DNA of 26,956 nucleotides from AC-69 sp035701505 (lineage in GTDB: Bacteria > Actinomycetota > UBA4738 > HRBIN12): contig DASSSA010000088.1 in the NCBI GenBank assembly GCA_035701505.1, positions 1 to 26,956 of the forward strand. Direction: 5' to 3'. Below, in pieces: positions 16,601 to 25,609 of the stretch. The position numbers were made by a program, and so were the translations under genes. How positions within the stretch are numbered: position 1 is the first letter of the stretch; every line of letters starts with the position of its first letter. Under the pieces are notes generated by a model. The model was not told the origin of the DNA. It was given only the letters and a program-made list of their open reading frames with translations, and did not search any database.

Positions 16601-16740
16601 GCGTCCACCTCTTTGCCCTTCGCAGGTGAGCCTCCCGCTTCGGAGCCCTCGGCGGCGGCGGAGGAGGCGTCGCGGCCCTCGGATCCGTCTTCACCCTTCT
16701 GGCCCAGGAAGCCGCCCATCAGACCCTGCTTCCGTTCCAT
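13615..16740 (-). CDS. Large HEAT-repeat protein with low-complexity Pro/Glu/Ala N-terminus
   Basis: 1041 residues, no signal peptide or membrane helix. Residues 1-90 are charged and disordered, with an acidic run (AEEEEEEVPAEA) and a short helical DWYRSLKALAERRAQIAEE. Residues 91-170 are five tandem 16-residue units (for example APVELEQPAAEVPEP-P). From about 250 to the end are many HEAT/PBS-lyase-like repeats of about 30 residues (DPDQEVRRLALEVLSSRAD, DPADEVRATAVRLAAERG, DADPGVRTVASEVLTQWS, DPDERIRLRSTQFLAMLGD). HEAT arrays are protein-binding scaffolds. ATG at 16740, GGAGG about 10 nt upstream. It lies 139 nt downstream of the kinase/regulator pair on the same strand. No enzyme domain seen; the function is not known. 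Confidence 0.85.
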   Translation of the reverse strand: MERKQGLMGGFLGQKGEDGSEGRDASSAAAEGSEAGGSPAKGKEVDAYEEDWYRSLKALAERRAQIAEEEEEEVPAEAQPPDQASSEQEPPAPKELEQPAAEIAQPRAPVEMEQPAAEIPQPPAPIELEEPAPEIPQPPVPVELEQPAAEVPEPPAPVELEQPAAEVPKPSAAEILQRRLTAFRAAQSEAPHSPQPVEPDRAAAAEPGEPAQAVEAVEAGAWKAEVAPSQAYEPRPEPAPEAQPESVGPSLAARDPDERRRALRELTERGPGDGELEQVVGLLLDPDQEVRRLALEVLSSRADRVGDATIKQALMDPADEVRATAVRLAAERGSRDLVLLAPLVAARRWPLTQAAALELLPELLASTSTLGETELDLLLTSLGEMDPPPTTAEGTSIARLSRAVGISRLVGSLSLPDVRRLGAVRILVEGEEAPEILRALATLVSDPLDEIREVAEVAADAIARTDESAVGGPEFTDDAALAPVDAERIASLARSLQDADEAVRYLARSSLGGVERSRVLAWAREAVRTGDVETASAAAETVGALRLYELGLDILNRAMELPLEAREPFLKALARVRLEDLIGLLGQVDESRKPEAIRVLWSSSGPTVMPYLRGHLDDSSVPVRMAVLEVMGESGDPSYVDVARFVLETDQSAPLRAAAVHVIARANIDTSDAMTQAMADLDPVVRAAALEELAETLGREADPFLLQGLTDGEESVRRAAMNQLASREDNDHEFVWSALRQCRPEERNELGSVFSHSNPAALTELALMHYGSPDQEERMLALDLAGWSGSQACLEASIQSLQDPVPAVRAAAASALGRLRDTSAVQALGNAIGDSFPEVRVEAVRALGVIDDEAVLGFLVTALQDADPGVRTVASEVLTQWSSPAVAKRLAGVLAVPNLRDAATDLLRKIGPSSQELLIDVLLHGTPEVVPIVGGLLRDVVGVARLAGRLGSTEADARLRAVEAIGAIGGPEAVDALIGVLSDPDERIRLRSTQFLAMLGDPRSADAIVAAVLNDPATEVVAAAEGALYRLGVRSGDPQIG
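16231..16470 (-). repeat. Five tandem 48-bp units, in frame within the HEAT-protein gene
   Basis: They encode five imperfect copies of a 16-residue unit, with variants PAPKELEQPAAEIAQ, RAPVEMEQPAAEIPQP, PAPIELEEPAPEIPQP, PVPVELEQPAAEVPEP and PAPVELEQPAAEVPKP. Substitutions are mostly conservative, so the repeat is maintained as protein. Copy number may vary between strains. It is not a CRISPR array: there are no spacers. Confidence 0.85.
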
Positions 16741-16862
16741 CTATCCGCCGCCTCCGGCCGTCGCGTTCCCGCTCAGCGATGCGGGCGCCCGTCCTCCATC
16801 CCTAGCCATTCCCCAGCCCGGCCGGGCACACCCGGATTCACTCCTCACCGCCGCCGGCATCC

Positions 16863-16885
16863 CGGTGACCACGGGGGGGTCACCG
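16863..16885 (-). terminator. Hairpin spanning the regulator stop codon
   Basis: CGGTGACC and GGTCACCG form an 8-bp perfect stem with a 7-nt loop. On the minus-strand transcript the TGA of the regulator gene (16882-16880) lies in the 5' arm. No T-run. It may end the kinase/regulator transcript before the HEAT-protein gene, or be an intra-operon structure. Confidence 0.35.
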
Positions 16886-17587
16886 CCGCGTGGTTGCGTT
16901 GGAGGGCTCGACATCCTCCGGGTCCATTGCGAACGGCGTGGGACCGATCCCCATCGAGACCGCAGCCATCGCGGCCTGCGTGCGGTTGCTCACGCCGAGC
17001 TTCCGGAAGACCGCTGCGAGGTGCGCCTTCACTGTCTTCTCCGACAGGAACAGGGCCCGGGAGATGTCTCGGTTGCTCTTTCCCTCGGCCAGCAGAGCCA
17101 GGATGTCGGTCTCTCGCTGCGTGAGGCTGGTCGACGGACGGCCGTGCGGCTCGTTCTGGTCGCCGCTTCCCACCTCCATGGCATCGAACAGGTTCTGGAT
17201 GACCCTGGGCGATAGGACGTTGCCGCCACCCGAGATCGCCACCTTGATGGCTTGCTCCAGGTCCTCCGGCGTCGCATCCTTCAGCAGGTACCCCGCGGCC
17301 CCCTCGGCCAAGGCTCGCCGAACGTAATGCGCATGGTCGAACGTGGTCAGCACGATCACGGGCACCTTGGGCCATCTCGTCCGAAGGTCGTGGAGCAGCT
17401 CGAGGCCGTCGGTGTTCGGCATCCGCACGTCGACGAGGGCGACGTCTACCGGGCCAGCCTCCATCACCCGAAGGGCCTCGTCCGCCCCGGCAGTCTCCTC
17501 GACGTCCGCTTCGCTGAAGCATTCGCGCACGACATGAGCCATGCCGCGACGCACCAGCGCGTGATCGTCAACGATCATGATCCTCAA
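16880..17587 (-). CDS. NarL/FixJ-family response regulator (REC + LuxR HTH)
   Basis: 235 residues from a TTG start (MRIMIVDDHALVRRG). Receiver: D7/D8, acceptor D53 (VALVDVRMPNTDG), LTTFDHAHY, and GYLLKDATPEDLEQAI with the conserved Lys. HTH: LTQRETDILALLAEGKSNRD and FLSEKTVKAHLAAVFRKLG. The TTG (17587) overlaps the kinase TGA (TTGA) and AAGGAGA lies 6 nt upstream; the ATG three codons later (17578) is the alternative with poorer spacing. Clear partner of the upstream kinase. Confidence 0.9.
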   Translation of the reverse strand: MRIMIVDDHALVRRGMAHVVRECFSEADVEETAGADEALRVMEAGPVDVALVDVRMPNTDGLELLHDLRTRWPKVPVIVLTTFDHAHYVRRALAEGAAGYLLKDATPEDLEQAIKVAISGGGNVLSPRVIQNLFDAMEVGSGDQNEPHGRPSTSLTQRETDILALLAEGKSNRDISRALFLSEKTVKAHLAAVFRKLGVSNRTQAAMAAVSMGIGPTPFAMDPEDVEPSNATTRR

Positions 17588-18555
17588 GGTTCGTCTCCTT
17601 GCTCGTCGACGGGTAGCCGGGCGACCACCCGAGTCCCACGCCCAGGGGACGATTCGATGTCGAGGGTGCCACGCACCTCCGCCACCAGGCGTCGCATCAT
17701 CTCCAGACCCAGATGGCCCTCCCCGGTCTCCTCCGGGGAGGCCTGAAAGCCCTGTCCCCGGTCCTCGATCTGCACCTCGACGCGCTGTGGCGTCGCTTGC
17801 ACCCTCACGGCCACGTCCTTGGAGGCTGAATGCTTCGCCGCGTTGGCCACCCCTTCCCGGATGACGGAGGAGGCCGCCTGGAGGATCGGACCGTGGACGG
17901 CGCCGACGTCGCCTTCGATGGTCCAGGAGGCGGGGAGCCGCCACCGCTCCAGCACTCTCTGCACGACCAGCTCGAGCGGTTCCTCCTCGCGCGATCCGTC
18001 CTCCGGCGATCCATCGGGCGACAGGGCGGCCAACATCCGCCGGATCTCCTCCAGGGCTCGTCGGAGCTCGGTCGCCGCTTCGGCCAGAGCCGCCGTGGCC
18101 TGAGTGGGGTCCAGGTCCACCCGCCTGGCCATCCACTCCAGCTCGAGCACCGACGCGGTCACCACCTGCGTGAGGCCGTCGTGGATGGCATAGGCCCACC
18201 GGGTTCGCTCCTTCGCGTACGAATCGTCGAGACCGTCCGAAGCCGAGGGCCTCCGGCCCGCCAGCGATGCCAGCATCCCTCGCAAAGCGGCGACCGAGCG
18301 GACGGAAGACTTCGCCGTGATGCGGGCGAACACCAAGTCGTCACCGCGAGGGCATGCGATCCAGCCCTGGGCCCGTCCCTCGAGCACGTCGTCGAGGTGA
18401 AGCGGGAGCGGTCCAGACCCGGGCGCGGCCCACCAGGCGATCCTGCGAGAGGACGCGCCCGATCGCATGATGCCCACGGCGTCGAGGTTCAAGAGCTCGG
18501 CGAGGCGCCGGCATTCGGCGGCTTCGTCAGCCTCGTGGACGACAGCTGTCTCCAC
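17584..18555 (-). CDS. Soluble NarX/DesK-type histidine kinase (GAF-like + HisKA_3 + HATPase_c)
   Basis: 323 residues, no membrane helix. The N-terminal about 90 residues (LAELLNLDAVGIMRSG, then GRAQGWIACPRGDDLVFARI) look GAF-like. The dimerisation domain has phospho-accepting His125 (YAIHDGLTQVVTASVLELEW), typical HisKA_3. The ATPase domain has N238 (REGVANAAKHSASKDVAV), DRGQGF and GHLGLEMMRRLVAEV, then SSPGRGTRVVARLP. The GTG at 18555 is preceded by AAGGAAGGG with 5 nt spacing. A cytosolic signal is implied. The 246-nt gap upstream to 18801 holds no gene I can support, but should hold its promoter. Confidence 0.9.
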   Translation of the reverse strand: METAVVHEADEAAECRRLAELLNLDAVGIMRSGASSRRIAWWAAPGSGPLPLHLDDVLEGRAQGWIACPRGDDLVFARITAKSSVRSVAALRGMLASLAGRRPSASDGLDDSYAKERTRWAYAIHDGLTQVVTASVLELEWMARRVDLDPTQATAALAEAATELRRALEEIRRMLAALSPDGSPEDGSREEEPLELVVQRVLERWRLPASWTIEGDVGAVHGPILQAASSVIREGVANAAKHSASKDVAVRVQATPQRVEVQIEDRGQGFQASPEETGEGHLGLEMMRRLVAEVRGTLDIESSPGRGTRVVARLPVDEQGDEP

Positions 18556-18801
18556 CCGATCCCTTCCTTCTCGGCCGGCACGGCCCGCGGTCGTGCTGCC
18601 TGCCTCTCGCCCTCGACATCGCGGACGACACCGGGGGTCGTCCGTTCGACCAAGCCATGCCGTTCGGTCTAGTTCTTCCTTCGGACGGTTCGGGGGCGCG
18701 CTTGAACCGGTGCCGGGAGGCGAAGCCCGCGTGCCGAGCGACCGAGGGCTCGACGAGCGCGAACCCGTCGGTCCGAGCGAACCGGAGAGTCGGGGAGGGG
18801 G

Positions 18802-20817
18802 TTACTCCGAAGGGACTAGACGACTCCCCGACGTCGACATGGCCAGGACCTGCGCGACATCGGCGACCTCCACCCCGTCGCCCCGAGCCCGGGCTCCGTC
18901 ATCCAACATCACGAGGCAAAAGGGGCAGGCCACGCCGACCATGTCCGCGCCGGTGGAGGCGGCCTCGTCCATGCGCTCCCGGTTGATGCGCTTGCCGATC
19001 CGCTCCTCCATCCACATCCGGGCTCCCCCCGCCCCGCAACACAGGCCCCGGCTCCCGTGGCGAGGCATCTCAACGGTCGACAGGCCGGGGACCGAATCGA
19101 GGAGCTCCCGCGGCTCACCGTAGACGCCGTTGTGCCGCCCCAAGTAGCAGGGATCGTGATAGGCGAGCAGCGCTCGCACGTGCTCCGTTGGCCGGAGGCG
19201 GCCGTGTTCCACCAGTTGGGCGAGCAGCTGGGTGTGATGGAGCACCTCGTACCGGCCACCGTAGTCCGGGTACTCGTTGTGGAGCGTATTGAAGCAGTGG
19301 GGGCAGTTGGCCACGATCTTGGTGACTCCCGAGCCGTCCAGCGTGGCCACGTTCTGCTCCGCCAACGTCTGGAACAGGTACTCGTTCCCGATGCGGCGAG
19401 CTGGGTCGCCGGTGCACAGCTCCTGCGGGCCGAGGATGGCGAAGGACAGTCCGGCATCCCGCAGGAGGCCGGCCACGGCGCGCGAGACTCCGCGGGCTCG
19501 GTCGTCGAACGAGCCGGCGCACCCCACCCAGTAGATGAAATCCGGAGCCTGCTCGCCCGGGCCGAGCAGGCGGACGTCAATCCCCTCGGCCCACGCCGCG
19601 CGCTGTGACTGGGGCTGACCCCACGGGTTCCCGGCGGTCTCCAGGTTTCGAAGGAGCGCGGCCGACTCTGGGGGGAACCGTGACTCACCCATCACCAGGT
19701 TCCGACGGAGGTCGACGATGTGGTCGATGTGCTCGATGTCCACGGGGCACTCCTGCATGCACGCGCCGCACGTCGTACAGGCCCATACGACCTCCTCGTC
19801 CACGACCTCCGGGACGAGCGAGGTCTTCCGGATATCGCTGGATGTCCTTCCAGCCTCGAGGATCTTCGGCCCTTCCTCGAACAAGTGGTCCCGGAGGTCC
19901 ATGATCAAGAGCTTCGGCGAGAGCGGCTTCCCCGTGTTCCACGCCGGGCACGCGCTCTGACATCTCCCGCATTCGGTGCACGCGTAGAGGTCCAAGGCCT
20001 CCTTCCACGTGAGGTCTTCGACCGTCGCGGCGCCGAGCCGGATCTGGTCGGAGTCGGGCGCGTCCACATCGATCCGGAGCGGAGTCAAGTACCCCGTGGG
20101 TTTGGTGTTGGAGAAGAACACGTTGATCGAGCTGGTGATGATGTGCAGGTGCTTGGAATACGGGATGTAGCACAGGAACCCCAGGATGAGCAGGAGATGC
20201 GTCCACAGGAAGAACGGCTCGTAGAGGCGAAGGACGGCCGGAGTCATGGGCTCGAACGCGCGCGCGAGCCCGCGCGAGATGGGGGTCCATGCCAGCGGGG
20301 CCTCGGCGATGCCTCGGGCGATCCTGATCGCGTTCAGCCCGAAGAGCGTGAGCATGATGCCGAGGATCCACACCAGGATGAGGTCCGCCTCCTGCATGTG
20401 GCTGCCCACGAACCGCTCCGGGCGTTGGATCTTTCGGATGGCGAAGGCCATGAGAACCCCGACAACCACCAGGAGGGCGAAAAGGTCCTGGAGCAGCCCG
20501 AGCCAGCCGCTTCGGCCGATCAGCGGCAGGGCGAAGTCCCCGTCCACCGCCTGCCCCATCGCTTCGGCGATCGTGGTTAGAAGGACCAGGAACCCCCAGA
20601 AGATGAAGGCGTGCATCACCCCCGGCAGGAGGCGCTGGAGCAGCTTTCGCTGGCCGAGCACCACGGTCACCTCGCGCTCCAGCCTGACCGGCACGTCGCG
20701 CGTCCGATCGACGGACCGGCCCAGGCGCACCAGCTCGTACAGCAGGCGGGCCCGCCGAGCGAAGAGTCCCGCGGCCGCGGCAACGAGGGCCAGGAGGATC
20801 GCCGCAGGCAGGAGCAT
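18802..20817 (-). CDS. Membrane-bound heterodisulfide-reductase-like iron-sulfur oxidoreductase
   Basis: 671 residues. The N-terminal half has about five membrane helices like a cytochrome-b/NarI-type subunit (MHAFIFWGFLVLLTTIAEA, LLQDLFALLVVVGVLMAFAI, FFLWTHLLLILGFLCYIPYS). Two ferredoxin-type [4Fe-4S] sites follow (CTECGRCQSACP, CTTCGACMQECP). The C-terminal half holds CCG-type domains: WVGCAGSFDDRARG, NCPHCFNTLHNEYPDYGG, HDPCYLGRHNGVYGEPREL, GLCCGAGGARMWMEE. Resembles GlpC/HdrD fusions and mycobacterial Rv0338c-type proteins (from memory). Probably passes electrons between a quinone pool and an unknown partner. The ATG at 20817 is chosen because it leads into the first helix; there is no Shine-Dalgarno, and a TATACA lies 12 nt upstream, so a short-leader transcript is possible. 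Divergent from dnaK. Confidence 0.88.
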   Translation of the reverse strand: MLLPAAILLALVAAAAGLFARRARLLYELVRLGRSVDRTRDVPVRLEREVTVVLGQRKLLQRLLPGVMHAFIFWGFLVLLTTIAEAMGQAVDGDFALPLIGRSGWLGLLQDLFALLVVVGVLMAFAIRKIQRPERFVGSHMQEADLILVWILGIMLTLFGLNAIRIARGIAEAPLAWTPISRGLARAFEPMTPAVLRLYEPFFLWTHLLLILGFLCYIPYSKHLHIITSSINVFFSNTKPTGYLTPLRIDVDAPDSDQIRLGAATVEDLTWKEALDLYACTECGRCQSACPAWNTGKPLSPKLLIMDLRDHLFEEGPKILEAGRTSSDIRKTSLVPEVVDEEVVWACTTCGACMQECPVDIEHIDHIVDLRRNLVMGESRFPPESAALLRNLETAGNPWGQPQSQRAAWAEGIDVRLLGPGEQAPDFIYWVGCAGSFDDRARGVSRAVAGLLRDAGLSFAILGPQELCTGDPARRIGNEYLFQTLAEQNVATLDGSGVTKIVANCPHCFNTLHNEYPDYGGRYEVLHHTQLLAQLVEHGRLRPTEHVRALLAYHDPCYLGRHNGVYGEPRELLDSVPGLSTVEMPRHGSRGLCCGAGGARMWMEERIGKRINRERMDEAASTGADMVGVACPFCLVMLDDGARARGDGVEVADVAQVLAMSTSGSRLVPSE

Positions 20818-20828
20818 CAAGTGGCGAG

Positions 20829-20834
20829 TGTATA
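20829..20834 (-). promoter_or_regulatory. Possible -10 element (TATACA) for the FeS oxidoreductase
   Basis: TATACA on the minus strand ends 11 nt before the ATG at 20817, so transcription would start about 4 nt before the coding region. No convincing -35 is seen. Confidence 0.3.
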
Positions 20835-20968
20835 CGCGGAACCGACGGCAGGGTTCCCCCTCTCGTCCTTGGGCCTCCGGGGCCGCTTTCTGCCACTCGA
20901 GGGCCCCGACCACCACCGGGTTCCGGGCTCAGAACCCCATGCCCGATCGCCGTCCGATGATGCTCAAC

Positions 20969-20989
20969 CTTGACACTAGGGGACTCAGA
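20969..20989 (+). promoter_or_regulatory. HAIR-like operator for HspR
   Basis: CTTGACA-N7-ACTCAGA. The actinobacterial HAIR consensus is CTTGAGT-N7-ACTCAAG; each half matches 5 of 7 positions and the 7-bp spacer is kept. It overlaps the dnaK -35 and spacer, the position expected for a repressor. HspR is encoded downstream (25113). Confidence 0.65.
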
Positions 20990-20998
20990 CTTTATCCT
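20970..20998 (+). promoter_or_regulatory. dnaK operon promoter
   Basis: TTGACA (20970-20975), 17-bp spacer, TATCCT (20993-20998). Start site predicted about 21005, giving a leader of about 30 nt to the dnaK ATG, with AGGAGGG 7 nt before it. Confidence 0.6.
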
Positions 20999-21036
20999 TC
21001 GAATCAGATCAAGGACGCACTCAGGAGGGTTCGCTC

Positions 21037-22884
<1,848 letters not shown>

Positions 22885-23331
22885 ATGTCGATGCTCGAGA
22901 GGTGGGATCCGTTCCGCGATCTCATGTCGATCCAGAACGAGCTGAACCGTTTGTTCGGCCGAAGCTACGGCGGCGGCGAGCCCGCGCCCGGTCAAACTGG
23001 TTCCTGGGTGCCGGCGCTGGACGTCTACGAGACCGTCGACAAGTTCGTCGTGACCGTCGAGCTTCCAGGGATCGAGCCGGAAGACGTCGAGGTGTCCGTG
23101 GAGGACTTGACGCTGACGATCAAGGGACAGCGAGAGTTCTTCTACAAGGCGACGGAGGACTCGTTCCAGCGCATCGAACGGCGATACGGGGCCTTCTCGC
23201 GAACCCTGTCGATGCCGATGACGGCCGACACCGAGAGGGTCGAGGCGTCGTTCGACAAGGGCGTGCTCACGATCGAGGTGCCCAAGCGTGAGGAGGCCAA
23301 GCCCAAGAAGGTCACGGTCAGGACGACGTGA
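22885..23331 (+). CDS. Small heat-shock protein (Hsp20/alpha-crystallin family)
   Basis: 148 residues. N-terminal arm MSMLERWDPFRDLMSIQNEL; alpha-crystallin domain VPALDVYETVDKFVVTVELP, GIEPEDVEVSVEDLTLTIKG, RRYGAFSRTLSMPM and SFDKGVLTIEVPKREEAKPK. Holdase that binds unfolding proteins without ATP and hands them to DnaK. AAGGAGG lies inside the end of dnaK, 10 nt before the ATG; no intergenic gap. Its TGA overlaps the grpE ATG (TGATG). Its place between dnaK and grpE is unusual. The symbol is left blank because naming of Hsp20 genes varies. Confidence 0.95.
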   Translation: MSMLERWDPFRDLMSIQNELNRLFGRSYGGGEPAPGQTGSWVPALDVYETVDKFVVTVELPGIEPEDVEVSVEDLTLTIKGQREFFYKATEDSFQRIERRYGAFSRTLSMPMTADTERVEASFDKGVLTIEVPKREEAKPKKVTVRTT

Positions 23332-23945
23332 TGGGCGAGAAGGATCGCACCGACGAAGGTCGGTTGAACCGGCCGAAGGTCAAGGTCTCCGACCGCCGGC
23401 GCTTCCTCGGCTCGGGCGACTCCTCGGAGGAGGCCAGAGCTTCCTCCGGGGAACCCCGAGGCGATGAGGAGCATGAGCAGACGAGTGGTGTCGAGAGGGA
23501 CGTGGAAGCTGCGAAGCAAGAGGCCGCCGAGTATCGGGATCACCTGATGCGCCTGCAGGCCGAGTTCGACAATTACCGCAAGCGGGTCCTGAAGGAGCAG
23601 ACGCGCGCCGTGGAGCTCGCTTCGGAGCCGTTGGTGCGCCGCCTCCTGGAGGTGCTGGACGAGTTCGAGCTCGCCCTGATGGCCGCCGAGCAGAGGCCCG
23701 ACTTCGAAAAGTTCCTTCACGGCGTCGAGCTCGTGTACGCGAAGCTCGTCGAGACCCTCAAGTCCGAGGGGCTCGAGCGGATCGAGGCGGAGGGACGGCC
23801 CTTCGACCCCGAGCGGCACGAGGCGCTGATGGGATCGAGCTCGGGCGAGGGTGATCCGCTGGTGGCCGACGTCCTCCGCCAGGGCTACGTGCTGAAGGGT
23901 CGGGTAGTCCGCCCCGCGGGCGTGCGCGTCACGCACGAGCGCTGA
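23331..23945 (+). CDS. grpE: Nucleotide exchange factor GrpE
   Basis: 204 residues. A polar N-terminal arm is followed by the long dimerising helix (KQEAAEYRDHLMRLQAEFDN, YRKRVLKEQTR), then LLEVLDEFELALMAAEQ and the beta domain IEAEGRPFDPERHEALMGSS and VADVLRQGYVLKGRVVRPAG. GrpE releases ADP from DnaK. ATG at 23331 shares one base with the hsp20 TGA; a GTG at 23328 is an alternative. dnaJ follows after 11 nt. Confidence 0.95.
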   Translation: MGEKDRTDEGRLNRPKVKVSDRRRFLGSGDSSEEARASSGEPRGDEEHEQTSGVERDVEAAKQEAAEYRDHLMRLQAEFDNYRKRVLKEQTRAVELASEPLVRRLLEVLDEFELALMAAEQRPDFEKFLHGVELVYAKLVETLKSEGLERIEAEGRPFDPERHEALMGSSSGEGDPLVADVLRQGYVLKGRVVRPAGVRVTHER

Positions 23946-23956
23946 GGGGGTCGCCG

Positions 23957-25096
23957 ATGAACGGCGACGTCCGCCGTGAGTGGTTCGACAAGGACTACTA
24001 CCACGTCCTCGGCGTGGCGAAGAACGCGTCGCAGGCGGAGATCAAGAAGGCATACCGCAAGCTCGCGCAGCAGTTCCACCCCGACGCCAACGCCGGAGAC
24101 AAGTCCGCCGAGGAGCGGTTCAAGGAGATCTCGGCGGCCTACGACGTCGTCGGCGACGAGGACAAGCGCAAGCAGTACGACCAGGTCCGGGACATGGCCG
24201 CCTCGGGCTTCGGGGCCGGCGGCTTCCGCGGTGGGGGCCGCCCGGGAGCTGGAGGGGGGGTCCGGTTCGAGGACTTCGGGTTCGGCGACGTCGGGGACTT
24301 AGGGGACCTGTTCAGCGTATTCACCGGCCGGGGCCGAGGGCAGCGACCGGCAGCACACGGCGCCGACCTCGAGACGGAGGTACGGGTTTCCTTCGACGAC
24401 GCCATGCGTGGGACCACGGTCCCGGTGCGCATCCAGGGGCCCGCGCCATGCCCAACCTGCGGGGGGTCGGGCGCGGAGCCGGGGACGACGCCCGTCACCT
24501 GTCCCCAGTGTGGTGGGCTCGGATCGGTCAGCGTCAACCAGGGGTTCTTCCAGATGTCGCAGACCTGTCCTCGGTGCCGGGGTGCCGGCCGCATCGTGGA
24601 GCACCCCTGCCCGACGTGCCGTGGCTCGGGCAGTGTGCGAACGACGCGCAGCTTCCAGGTGAAAGTTCCGGCCGGCGTGAAGGACGGAGCCCGGATCCGG
24701 CTCTCGGGACGCGGCGAGGCGGGACCGCCGGGCGGGTCTGCGGGCGATCTGTACGTGGTGGTACACGTCGCGCCCCACAGGCTGTTCGGACGGAAGGGAA
24801 GTGATCTCACCCTCGCGCTCCCCATCACGTTCGCGGAGGCGGCCCTGGGTGCGAACGTCGACGTTCCCACCCTGAACGGGGCGGTGAGGCTCAAGATCCC
24901 CTCCGGCACGCAGTCTGGCAGGACCTTCCGGATCAGGGGCAAGGGCGCGCCGAAGAAGGGTGGCCATGGCGACCTGCTGGTCACGGTGAACGTAGAGGTG
25001 CCGCAGCGTTTGTCCCACGACGAGAAGCACCTGCTGAAGCAGCTCAAGGAGGCGGAGCGCGAATCGCCGCGCAAGGGGCTCGGGGTCGAGGCGTAG
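23957..25096 (+). CDS. dnaJ: Co-chaperone DnaJ
   Basis: 379 residues, full type I architecture. J-domain 13-78 with HPD at 41-43 (QQFHPDAN). A Gly/Phe-rich linker follows (about 82-125), then zinc repeats CPTCGGSG, CPQCGGLG, CPRCRGAG and CPTCRGSG (about 165-225). The C-terminal substrate domains have GDLYVVVHVAPHRLFGRKGS, DLTLALPITFAEAALGANVD and GKGAPKKGGHGDLLVTVNVE. Stimulates DnaK ATPase and delivers clients. GAGGGGG before the ATG. Followed 16 nt later by hspR. Confidence 0.97.
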   Translation: MNGDVRREWFDKDYYHVLGVAKNASQAEIKKAYRKLAQQFHPDANAGDKSAEERFKEISAAYDVVGDEDKRKQYDQVRDMAASGFGAGGFRGGGRPGAGGGVRFEDFGFGDVGDLGDLFSVFTGRGRGQRPAAHGADLETEVRVSFDDAMRGTTVPVRIQGPAPCPTCGGSGAEPGTTPVTCPQCGGLGSVSVNQGFFQMSQTCPRCRGAGRIVEHPCPTCRGSGSVRTTRSFQVKVPAGVKDGARIRLSGRGEAGPPGGSAGDLYVVVHVAPHRLFGRKGSDLTLALPITFAEAALGANVDVPTLNGAVRLKIPSGTQSGRTFRIRGKGAPKKGGHGDLLVTVNVEVPQRLSHDEKHLLKQLKEAERESPRKGLGVEA

Positions 25097-25112
25097 GGGA
25101 GGAGCGGAGTCC

Positions 25113-25538
25113 ATGGCAGCGCGAGGGAATCGAAGCGACCGAGCCGAGGACCGAGCGGTCTATATCATCAGCGTGGCGGCGGAGCTCGCGGGCGTGCATC
25201 CTCAGACGCTTCGAATCTACGAGCGGAAGGGCCTGTTGAGTCCCAAGCGGACCTCCGGCAACACCCGACGGTACTCCGAGCGAGACATCGACAGGCTGCA
25301 GATGATCCAGGAGCTCACGCAAGGCCAGGGGATCAACCTGGCCGGCGTGAAGATGATCATGGAGCTCGAGGCGCAGTTGGAGGAACTTCGACGCCGGGCG
25401 GTGGAGCTCGAGGCCGAGCTCCGGCGGGTTCGCCGGGGGCGCCCGGTTGCCCTCGGTCCGTCCTCGGCGCCGGTGGAGATCGTGCCTTTTCGGACGATCT
25501 CGACGTTCCCTTGGCTGAGCGGGGGTTCGTCTGGCTGA
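25113..25538 (+). CDS. hspR: HspR-type MerR family heat-shock repressor
   Basis: 141 residues. A MerR winged helix at about 18-85: YIISVAAELAGVHPQTLRIY, ERKGLLSPKRTSGNTRRYSE, RDIDRLQMIQELTQGQGINL. Coiled-coil MIMELEAQLEELRRRAVELE follows, and the tail is hydrophobic/Pro-rich. In actinobacteria HspR binds HAIR sites with DnaK as co-repressor. It matches here because a HAIR-like site covers the dnaK promoter. GGGGAGGAG is about 8 nt before the ATG. Likely part of a negative feedback loop on the whole run. Confidence 0.92.
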   Translation: MAARGNRSDRAEDRAVYIISVAAELAGVHPQTLRIYERKGLLSPKRTSGNTRRYSERDIDRLQMIQELTQGQGINLAGVKMIMELEAQLEELRRRAVELEAELRRVRRGRPVALGPSSAPVEIVPFRTISTFPWLSGGSSG

Positions 25539-25609
25539 TCGTCCTTCCGGGGGCGCCGGCGGTTTGATGTACGGGATGAGCGAGGCGACTACGAGGGAGT
25601 GAGGGACCG

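Noticed and set aside
18556..18801. Possible gene or imperfect inverted repeat (CTAGT...CTTCGG against CCGAAGGGACTAG) between the NarX-type kinase and the FeS oxidoreductase
   Set aside because: No frame has gene-like features; the inverted repeat is imperfect and about 120 nt apart.
25567..25602. 11-residue ORF between hspR and clpB
   Set aside because: No ribosome site, no sign of conservation that I can judge, and too short to support.
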